Assembly (NCBI GenBank): GCA_014860005.1 | Contig: JACZKP010000164.1 | Location: 1 to 6,594, forward strand | Origin: Verrucomicrobiota bacterium | GTDB lineage: Bacteria > Verrucomicrobiota > Verrucomicrobiae > Limisphaerales > UBA11358 | DNA length: 6,594 nucleotides | Reading direction: 5' to 3' | Part shown: piece after piece, positions 1-6,113 of the stretch | Layout: each line of letters begins with the position of its first letter | Position numbering within the stretch: the first letter of the stretch is position 1 | Notes under the pieces: model-generated | Told to the model about the DNA's origin: nothing | The model's database searches: none | What the model saw: the letters and a program-made list of their open reading frames with translations, nothing else | Position numbers and translations under genes: made by a program

Positions 1-902
1 CCTCAGACAGTTCTGGGTGGTCACCCAACCCCCAGGTCCACCCATTAACAGTTGGCCCGAAATCCTCGGAAAATACTCACTCTGAAACCTGTCTCCTTTT
101 GAACTCGCGCAGAAATCTCCTTTTGAACTACCGCCGACAGTCGGCAAAACTTTCGTCGCTAAAACGTCTAGCATACGCGCTCATTGAATCGAATGATCAG
201 CGGCAGGTCGAGGTGATCCAGTTCCATCAGTCATATTCTCACGAAGATTTCATCCAAGGATTTCGACCGACCCCGAATGGTCACTTCGATTTGAAGTATG
301 GAATCTTTTACCAGTTCTGTCACCGCGCTCAGCGTGATGAAGCGTAAAAGAAGCCTTACGTATTCATCATCGACGAAATCAACCGCGGCAACCTGAGCAA
401 AATCTTTGGTGAATTGATGATGTTGATCGAACCGGACAAGCGCGGGAAGGAACACGCCATCCCGCTGGCATATTCTCAAAATGCTGGCGAGAGATTTTAC
501 ATTCCAGAGAACCTGCATCTCATCGGAATGATGAATACCGCCGACCGTTCGCTCGCGATGGACTACGCTTTGCGGCGCAGATTCCGATTCATCACCCTGC
601 GACCGGAGTTTAGCAGCGATGCGTTCGGAAAGTTTCTTTGTGATGCGGGCGCAGCGTCCGGGCTGACCAAGAAAATCGTCAGCCGGATGAATGCATTGAA
701 CGAGGTCATTACCGCAGACACAAAGAATCTTGGTCCGGGCTATCAGATTGGTCACAGCTATTTCTGCCCACGCAATGGAATCAAGCCGGGCGAAGATTGG
801 TATCGCCGGGTGATCGAGTCTGAAATCGTGCCCCTGATTCAGGAATACTGGTTCGACAACGAGCAAAAGGTGAAAGAGCAACGCTCTGCCCTGCTCGCCT
901 AA
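1..902 (+). pseudogene. mcrB: McrB-type GTP-dependent AAA+ restriction subunit, partial and disrupted
   Basis: McrB subunits are GTP-hydrolysing AAA+ motors that recognise modified DNA and drive the McrC nuclease. The reading frame containing 99-101 is open from base 3 to 902 apart from one stop. It shows the family signatures HQSYSHEDFIQGFRP (about 222-266), Walker B VFIIDEINRGN followed by LSKIFGELMMLIE (about 360-431), the sensor MMNTADRSLAMDYALRRRFRF (about 528-590), GPGYQIGHSYFC, and the C-terminal IESEIVPLIQEYWFD. Three things are wrong. A TAA at 345-347 separates the two halves. The expected Walker A GPPGTGKT is not readable in one frame: NLLL is followed by NYRRQSAKLSSLKRLA, while GKTFVAK appears in the neighbouring frame at 143-163. 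The N-terminal DNA-recognition domain lies outside the window or is lost. The family call is secure. Whether this is decay or sequencing error is open, although several separate lesions favour decay. Confidence 0.88.
92..129 (+). repeat. 14-bp direct repeat inside the mcrB remnant
   Basis: TCTCCTTTTGAACT occurs perfectly at 92-105 and again at 116-129, a 24-bp (eight-codon) period. Both copies lie in the same reading frame (LLLN in the McrB frame) and directly abut the damaged Walker A region. A short duplication during decay of the gene is the simplest reading. A chance match cannot be excluded. Confidence 0.6.
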
Positions 903-909
903 GCAGGTC

Positions 910-1933
910 GTGAACATCCCAATCCAGAACATTTACTACCTCCTTTGCTACGCTTGGGACAAGCTTGAGGAAAAGGAGATTGTTGATGTTGAACCACTCG
1001 ACTCGACCAGTCTGGCGGATTTATTTGCCCGGGTGTTGATCAACGGCACGAATCACTTGCTCAAGCGGGGGTTCGACCGGGGCTACGTGCCGAAGCATGA
1101 ATGGACGGGCCGGCTGCGTGGACGGATATGCTTCCAGGAAGCCATTCGCACAAACGCAACACGGACCAGCAGGCTTCCCTGTGAGTTCGATGAACTGAGC
1201 TACGACGTCCTGCACAACCAAATCTTGAAAGCGACAATGCGCCGGTTAATCCGCGCGCAGGATTTGGCGATAGAATCCACAGAAGGTCTTGCGCAATTGT
1301 ACCGCTTGTTTTCTGACATCGAGGATATCGAGTTGACCGGTCGGATGTTTGGCCGGGTTCAACTCCACCGAAATAATCAGTTCTACGATTTCCTACTAAA
1401 GGTTTGCGAACTCATCTACCGAAATCTGCTCGTTTCTGAGAAATCTGGAAGCAGCAAGTTTATGGATTTTGTCCGCGACAAGCGACAGATGGCGATTCTG
1501 TTTGAGAACTTCGTCCGCACTTTTTAGAGTCCACACGGATTACAAGGTGAAGCGAGAGGACATTTACTGGCGTTGGATTGCCGCCGACCAAGTTGCTGCG
1601 GGCTTGCTGCCCAAGATGCAGACCGACATCAGCCTGACCGCAGCTTCCCGGAAAATAATCATCGACTGCAAATTCACCCCGGAGGCGACGCAACATCACT
1701 ACGAAGCCGAGACGCTCCGGTCTTCACATCTATTTCAAATCAACGCATACCTGACCAACCTGCCCGTGGGGAAACTGACGGATACTTGCGAAATGATGTT
1801 GCTTTATCCAACCGTGGATTCGCCGCTGTCGCACGATTTCATGGACGGGCTGCACAGGATAAAGATTCGAACAATCAATCTTGATCAGAACTGGCAGGGC
1901 ATCCATCAAGATTTGTTGGCTCTGGTTGCTTGA
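910..1933 (+). pseudogene. mcrC: McrC-type restriction subunit (PD-(D/E)XK nuclease), frameshifted
   Basis: McrC is the nuclease partner of McrB, and together they cut modified DNA. The gene starts with GTG at 910, 7 bp after the McrB stop, the usual mcrBC layout. The first 205 residues begin MNIPIQNIYYLLCYAWDKL, as in the McrC family, and continue through ELSYDVLHNQILKATMRRL to ILFENFVRTF, ending at TAG 1525-1527. The protein continues in the next frame from AGA at 1526: VHTDYKVKRED, then LLPKMQTDI (Asp codon 1625-1627) and KIIIDCKF (Asp 1664-1666, Lys 1670-1672), which is the D...DxK nuclease core, then SSHLFQINAYLTNL, to TGA 1931-1933. The joined protein would be about 340 residues, normal for McrC. 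The shift lies in CACTTTTTAG, where one T too many (or two too few) explains it. As read, the first product lacks the nuclease core. Confidence 0.88.
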
Positions 1934-1957
1934 CAGTTTTTTTACTCCTCACCCCGG

Positions 1958-1984
1958 CCCTCTCCTCGTTTGGCGAGGAGAGGG
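1958..1984. repeat. Palindromic intergenic repeat (11-bp arms)
   Basis: CCCTCTCCTCG (1958-1968) and CGAGGAGAGGG (1974-1984) are perfect 11-bp inverted arms around a TTTGG loop, preceded by CTCACCCCGG. No T-run follows the stem on the plus strand. On the minus strand the downstream side reads GGGGTGAGGAG, so it is not a classical intrinsic terminator. The sequence resembles multi-copy intergenic palindromes that I recall from Verrucomicrobia and other bacteria; only one copy is in this window. Confidence 0.7.
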
Positions 1985-2007
1985 AGATAATTTGTGGGGA
2001 CGTTTTA

Positions 2008-2068
2008 CCCAGGGCGGCGTCCGCGTTGCGGCCTTGCCCTGGGCTATTATCTTTCGCCCCGATGGGGC
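2008..2068. repeat. Double-hairpin intergenic repeat
   Basis: CCCAGGGC (2008-2015) pairs with GCCCTGGG (2036-2043), extended inward by GGC/GCC with a two-base bulge. Immediately after, GCCCC (2056-2060) pairs with GGGGC (2064-2068) around GAT, joined by TATTATCTTTC. The two stacked stems and AT linker look like an interspersed repeat unit rather than gene-specific regulation. It could still fold in the leader RNA of the DprA-like gene that begins at 2126. Confidence 0.6.
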
Positions 2069-2125
2069 TGCGGCAGGGAACATTCTAATCTGGCAAATCC
2101 ATGTCGCCGTGTTTAGCCTCCGAGC

Positions 2126-3271
2126 ATGGTGGCCATGACGAGCAAACTCAAATTCGCGCCCGTCGAAGGAGAATCAGAGCCTCCTCACGTCGGCTGCTAC
2201 GAGTCATTTCGCATGGGCGCCCATCCGCTTTCACCCGCAACGCAGGCCACACTCCTGTTGTGTTCGCCGTTGCGCGCGGGACGGAACAAGGACGTTCAAC
2301 CCTTGAGCATCGGCGAGTTCAATGAATTGGAGAATCAGTTGGCGCGAGCCGGCGCGGGACTGGAACAGTTGCTCGAAACGGGCGCGGCGGCGTTGCTCAA
2401 GAAGATTTCTCCGGCGGTGGAGGCGGGAAAAATCGAAGCCCTGCTCGGACGCGGATTCATGTTGAGCCTGGCGGTGGAGACGTGGCAAAGCGCGGGCGTG
2501 TGGGTCACCAGCCGCACCGAGCCTGATTACCCGGAACGGTTGCGGCGACTGAAACAAAATGCGCCGCCGCTGATCTATGGTTGCGGCGAAAAATCACTTT
2601 TGTCACGCGGCGGTCTGGCCATGGTCGGCTCGCGGGACGTGGACCTGCCTGGCGAAGAATTCACCAAACGCGTGGCGGCGGCGGCGGCGCGTGAAGACAT
2701 GCAGGTTGTTTCCGGCGGTGCCCGCGGTGTGGATCAATTCGCGATGCTCTATGCACTGGAAGCCGGCGGCACGGTCGTGGGCGTTCTGGCGGACAGCCTC
2801 TTGCGGTCAGCCACCGCTGGCAAAGCGCGCGAATCAATCCAGGATGGACGGCTCACGCTCGTTTCCGCTTTCGACCCCGAAGCAGGATTCAACGTCGGCA
2901 ATGCGATGCAACGGAACAAACAGATTTACGCGCTGGCGGATTTCGGCCTGGTGGTCAGCTCCGGGTTCAGCGAAGGCGGCACCTGGTCTGGCGCGATTGA
3001 GCAATTAGACAAACTCCAACTCGTGCCCTTGTTCGTGCGTGACGAAGCCAATGTCCCCAAGGGCAATCGTGAATTGTTGCGCCGAGGCGCAACCGGTTTC
3101 CCGGCGGGCTGGTTGCCCGGCAGGTTGAGCGAGACCTTGAAAGGCTCGGCGAAGGGAAAAACTCCCACCATGGAAACCGCAGACCTTTTTGCCGCGCCCG
3201 CCCTGCACGAATCCCCGCCTGAATATCGCGGCAGCCACCGCAAGATTGCGGCTGTCAAAAATCGAAAATGA
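2126..3271 (+). CDS. DprA/Smf-like Rossmann-fold protein
   Basis: This is a divergent member of the DNA-processing protein A (DprA/Smf) family. Canonical DprA binds single-stranded DNA and loads RecA during natural transformation; related proteins also occur in defence islands. Visible signatures, numbered from ATG 2126: PPLIYGCG (147-154), the first Rossmann strand LAMVGSRDVD (164-173), the nucleotide-binding-like SGGARGVDQFAM (196-207), VGVLADSL (218-225), GNAMQRNKQIYALAD (258-272), VVSSGFSEGGTWSGA (276-290) and a GNRELLRRGA element. Residues 62-120 are helical and resemble the N-terminal helical part of the family. GGTW replaces the GS..T of standard DprA, so this is probably the non-competence subfamily. 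No convincing ribosome binding site marks 2126. ATG 2135 or ATG 2213 (giving MGAHPLSPATQ) are alternatives, and 2213 fits my memory of related N-termini. The stop overlaps the next gene by 4 bp. Confidence 0.85.
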   Translation: MVAMTSKLKFAPVEGESEPPHVGCYESFRMGAHPLSPATQATLLLCSPLRAGRNKDVQPLSIGEFNELENQLARAGAGLEQLLETGAAALLKKISPAVEAGKIEALLGRGFMLSLAVETWQSAGVWVTSRTEPDYPERLRRLKQNAPPLIYGCGEKSLLSRGGLAMVGSRDVDLPGEEFTKRVAAAAAREDMQVVSGGARGVDQFAMLYALEAGGTVVGVLADSLLRSATAGKARESIQDGRLTLVSAFDPEAGFNVGNAMQRNKQIYALADFGLVVSSGFSEGGTWSGAIEQLDKLQLVPLFVRDEANVPKGNRELLRRGATGFPAGWLPGRLSETLKGSAKGKTPTMETADLFAAPALHESPPEYRGSHRKIAAVKNRK

Positions 3272-4878
3272 AAACCAAACTCAAACCCGTAAAGATTTCT
3301 GCCAAGCGCGCCGTCGCCGCTTCAACTCACGCCGTTGTGCCGATCAAGGAACGCCGCCTGAACTTCGGCAACAAGTGGGACTTTGCTCCGGCACCGGAGG
3401 ATTCCAAGAATTACGTCATCGCGCCGCAACACGAGTTGTTCATCGGCGGCAAGTTCGTGAAGCCGACGTCGGGGAAATATTTTGAGTCTATCAATCCCGC
3501 GACCGAGCAGACGCTCACGACGATTGCGGCGGCGAATGCAGAGGACGTGGATAGCGCAGTGAAGTCGGCGCGCAAGGCTTACGACAAGGTCTGGAGCAAA
3601 ATGCCGGGACGCGAGCGGGGCAAATATCTTTATCGCATTGCGCGGATCATCCAGGAGAAGGCGCGCGAACTGGCGGTGCTCGAAACAATGGACGGCGGCA
3701 AGACCATCAAGGAAAGCCGCGACGTGGATTTGCCGCTCGTGGCCGCGCACTTCTTCTATTACGCAGGCTGGGCGGACAAGTTGAAATACGCGTTCCCGGG
3801 CAAAACTCCGCAGCCGCTCGGTGTCGCGGGGCAGATCATTCCGTGGAATTTTCCGCTGCTCATGGCCGCGTGGAAAATTGCGCCTGCACTCGCGTGCGGC
3901 AACACTGTTGTGCTCAAGCCCGCCGAGACCACGAGTCTCACGGCGCTGCGGTTGGCGCAGATTTTTCAGGAGGCGGAATTACCCGAGGGCGTGGTAAACA
4001 TCGTCACCGGCGCGGGTGAAACCGGCGCCGCGCTCGTCAATCATCCGGGTTTGGACAAGATTGCGTTCACGGGAAGCACGGAGGTGGGGAAGTTGATCGC
4101 GCGGACGATTGCGGCCCGGAGCGCCGATCTCCTGATCGGCTTGAAGGTGGGCGAATCGAAACGAGCCGATCGGGAGATCGGCGCTCCGCGAATTCCCAAG
4201 CTCACGCTCGAACTCGGCGGCAAGGCGGCGAACATTTTGTTCGACGACGCGCCGATTGATCAGGCCATCGAAGGCGTCATCGCGGGAATTTATTTCAATC
4301 AAGGCCACGTTTGCTGCGCCGGTTCGCGGCTGTTCGTGCAGGAAGGGATTTATTCCACGGTCATCAAAAAATTGCGCGACCGCATCCAGACGTTGCGCGT
4401 CGGCAATCCGCTCGACAAAAACACCGACATCGGCGCGATCAATTCGCGGCCGCAGCTCGAAAACATCCGCGAACTGGTGCAAAGCGGCGTGGACGAAGGC
4501 GCGGAGCTGACGCAGACGCAGTGTACGCTCCCGGCGAAAGGATATTGGTTCGCGCCGTCGTTTCTCACGGGCGTCACGCACGCGCATCGCGTGGCGAACG
4601 AGGAGATTTTCGGGCCGGTGTTGAGCGTGATGACGTTCCGCACGCCGGAGGAGGCGTTCGAGCGCGCGAACAACATCCCCTACGGCTTGAGCGCGGGCGT
4701 GTGGACGGACAAGGGCAGCAAAATTTTCAAGATGGTCAACAAGCTGCGGGCCGGCGTCGTCTGGGCGAACACCTATAACAAGTTCGACCCAACGAGTCCG
4801 TTCGGCGGTTACAAGGAAAGCGGCTTCGGGCGCGAAGGCGGATTGCAGGGGCTGGCGGCGTATTGCCGGCTTGAGTGA
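3268..4878 (+). CDS. NAD(P)-dependent aldehyde dehydrogenase with in-frame palindromic insert
   Basis: Aldehyde dehydrogenases oxidise aldehydes to carboxylates in the cytoplasm using NAD(P)+. All key elements are present: IIPWNFP (Asn194), VVLKPAE (Lys217, cofactor binding), [10 protein letters not shown] (266-274), LELGGK (general base Glu315), GHVCCAGSR (nucleophile Cys349, with His for the usual Gln before it), EEIFGPV (Glu446) and [15 protein letters not shown] near the end. At 536 residues it is longer than the usual 480-500. There is an N-terminal extension of about 55 residues before LFIGGKF, and 24 extra residues (284-307) encoded by a 72-bp palindrome. Without these, 12 residues separate VGK from LTLELGGK, as I expect for the family. 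The start overlaps the DprA-like stop (ATGA), implying coupled translation. The sequence type resembles dehydrogenases encoded beside deoxyribose-phosphate aldolase in other bacteria, but no such partner is visible, so the substrate is unknown. Confidence 0.93.
   Translation: MKTKLKPVKISAKRAVAASTHAVVPIKERRLNFGNKWDFAPAPEDSKNYVIAPQHELFIGGKFVKPTSGKYFESINPATEQTLTTIAAANAEDVDSAVKSARKAYDKVWSKMPGRERGKYLYRIARIIQEKARELAVLETMDGGKTIKESRDVDLPLVAAHFFYYAGWADKLKYAFPGKTPQPLGVAGQIIPWNFPLLMAAWKIAPALACGNTVVLKPAETTSLTALRLAQIFQEAELPEGVVNIVTGAGETGAALVNHPGLDKIAFTGSTEVGKLIARTIAARSADLLIGLKVGESKRADREIGAPRIPKLTLELGGKAANILFDDAPIDQAIEGVIAGIYFNQGHVCCAGSRLFVQEGIYSTVIKKLRDRIQTLRVGNPLDKNTDIGAINSRPQLENIRELVQSGVDEGAELTQTQCTLPAKGYWFAPSFLTGVTHAHRVANEEIFGPVLSVMTFRTPEEAFERANNIPYGLSAGVWTDKGSKIFKMVNKLRAGVVWANTYNKFDPTSPFGGYKESGFGREGGLQGLAAYCRLE
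4117..4188. repeat. 72-bp palindromic element inserted in frame in the dehydrogenase gene
   Basis: The left arm 4117-4141 (starting CGGAGCGCCGATCTCC) and the right arm 4164-4188 (ending GGAGATCGGCGCTCCG) are inverted copies matching at 24 of 25 positions. The one difference, T4133 against G4172, would still pair as G-U in RNA. The loop is 22 bases (4142-4163). The element is exactly 24 codons long and begins at a codon boundary, encoding [14 protein letters not shown] then [10 protein letters not shown] with no stop. It sits between the helix after FTGSTEVGK and the strand carrying LELGGK, where ALDH families have no such segment. No target-site duplication is obvious. It resembles in principle the protein-coding palindromic elements of Rickettsia (RPE), but the sequence is not one I can name. 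Confidence 0.85.
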
Positions 4879-4903
4879 TTCTTTTCAGCGCAAGTGCATC
4901 TAT

Positions 4904-5665
4904 ATGACTTGGGATAAATCCAGACAACTCCGGCACGCCGCTCAATATTGTTGGCGCTTTCTGCGAAATGGTGAGCGTAAAGATATCATGGAGTTGAGAA
5001 ACGAACTAGCACTTATCGGTTTCAACGGCATGGTGACGAGCTTGTCAGCCGAGAGCATCATTCACGGCTGGAGCGAAGCAGGCTGGATCAGAGTTTCTCC
5101 GAATGGGAGTGAGCTTCGTTTGACCGAAGCCGGAATTGAGCAGTGTGCTCAATGGCAGGAAGAAGATGCTTTATGGGATCAAGGCGCAACAGAGACAATC
5201 AAGCTTGCGAAACGACTAAAAGCCGGCGAACCCGCGATGAATTTGCGGAAGGTGGCGCAAATTATTGGAAATGGGATTTTGACCAGCGTGCATGATCCCT
5301 ACACCGATGAGAAAGCGCTAGAGACATTACATAAATTGAAAGGACTCGGTGTTGGTATATCCGAAAACCTTCGCCTGTTAACCGCACCAAAAGTCGGCAA
5401 AGCTGCGGCAGCGATTGCCTCGTTTCTCCAGGACTTGAATACCGAAATGAATTGTCGGTGGGAGCTACGAGCCTATACAAGCGCCACAAAAGCTCACAGA
5501 CGATTTCTGATTCTACAGGACAAAAGCATTGTCACTTGCGGCCTTTCTTTGAACAACATAAACAAAGACGAAGCATTAGAGTGGATACCCGCGGGCGACG
5601 ATCTCGCTGTCTACGATTGCAGCTTCTTCGAGAATTGCTGGCGATCATCCACTCGCGTCTCATAA
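4904..5665 (+). CDS. Winged-helix-like / degenerate PLD-like domain protein
   Basis: A 253-residue protein that I recognise only at domain level. Residues about 28-85 (LRNELALIGF to EAGIEQCAQW, with LRLTEAG after an EAGWIRVSPNG hairpin) look like a winged helix, suggesting nucleic-acid binding. The C-terminal half has the pattern of phospholipase-D-like domains found in defence-associated proteins: VHDPYTDEKALETLHKL (129-145), LRLLTAP (156-162), and AHRRFLILQD followed by CGLSLNNI (197-219). In the last, H198, R200, D206, G213, S215 and N217 approximate a single HxK...D...GSxN motif, with R for K and one extra residue, so catalysis is doubtful. ATG 4904 is preferred over TTG 4871, which would overlap the dehydrogenase stop; neither has a clear ribosome binding site. 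The DNA is visibly AT-richer than the dehydrogenase gene, consistent with separate acquisition. Confidence 0.7.
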   Translation: MTWDKSRQLRHAAQYCWRFLRNGERKDIMELRNELALIGFNGMVTSLSAESIIHGWSEAGWIRVSPNGSELRLTEAGIEQCAQWQEEDALWDQGATETIKLAKRLKAGEPAMNLRKVAQIIGNGILTSVHDPYTDEKALETLHKLKGLGVGISENLRLLTAPKVGKAAAAIASFLQDLNTEMNCRWELRAYTSATKAHRRFLILQDKSIVTCGLSLNNINKDEALEWIPAGDDLAVYDCSFFENCWRSSTRVS

Positions 5666-5679
5666 AACCGGTCTAGCGC

Positions 5680-6090
5680 ATGAATTTTATTCGCTCGTTC
5701 TTTAAATCCCGAAAACTCGCAAAGCTCTCTGGCGTCTTGGGAGGCGAAAGTTCTCTTGCGGGTGGGATGGAGGCGTTCTTGGAAGCCGGTAAAATACAGG
5801 ATGAAGCGTTTGAACTACTTTTAGACCTTGTGGAAGCGCAGCCGGACCTGCGCGTTGTCATGGGTCATTATGCCGCCAGCCGCGATACGTTGCGGAATCT
5901 TTACGCTCGTCTTCGTGCGTCTGGCGCTGGACAGTGGGAAAGAGGGCATTACGTTGCGGCATCCTCGCTGGTCTTTGCGCCCACCCTCGATTATCTGTTG
6001 CGAAATCAAAACGCCACTGACTTTCGCGGAGTTGCGTTCCGACTCATTGATTACTTTGGACGCGGCGAACTCGGTGAAATCGCGGAATGA
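5680..6090 (+). CDS. Hypothetical 136-residue helical protein
   Basis: I do not recognise this protein. It begins 14 bp after the stop of the PLD-like gene on the same strand, so the two are probably one transcription unit. It is predominantly helical by composition: a basic N-terminus (MNFIRSFFKSRKLAKLSG), a Gly/Ser turn (GGESSLAGG), then amphipathic stretches EAFLEAGKIQDEAFELLLDLVEA, written here as residues about 31-53, and TLRNLYARLRAS. A middle segment WERGHYVAASSLVFAPTLDY (86-105) is followed by LLRNQ and ends in LIDYFGRGELGEIAE. There is no signal peptide, transmembrane segment or cysteine cluster. It could be an accessory or partner of the preceding gene, but that rests on position only. 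Confidence 0.6.
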   Translation: MNFIRSFFKSRKLAKLSGVLGGESSLAGGMEAFLEAGKIQDEAFELLLDLVEAQPDLRVVMGHYAASRDTLRNLYARLRASGAGQWERGHYVAASSLVFAPTLDYLLRNQNATDFRGVAFRLIDYFGRGELGEIAE

Positions 6091-6113
6091 GCCACACGCC
6101 TGTTCTTCCCGTT

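Noticed and set aside
231..932. Minus-strand open frame of 233 codons opposite mcrB
   Set aside because: It is the antisense shadow of strongly conserved McrB motifs (Walker B, NTAD sensor) on the plus strand.
1958..1984. Intrinsic terminator after mcrC
   Set aside because: The stem is strong, but no T-tract follows it on either strand; the T7 run at 1937-1943 precedes it. A repeat is the better reading.
2577..3008. Second plus-strand frame inside the DprA-like gene
   Set aside because: Its Trp/Arg/Ala-rich composition is typical of an out-of-frame shadow, and the DprA motifs are in the other frame.
4117..4188. CRISPR repeat or attenuator in the dehydrogenase gene
   Set aside because: There is a single palindrome with no repeated unit and no T-tract, and it is translated in frame inside a conserved enzyme.
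3979..4587. Minus-strand open frame of 202 codons inside the dehydrogenase gene
   Set aside because: It lies opposite conserved ALDH catalytic motifs; Arg/Ala-rich antisense frames are expected in GC-rich genes.
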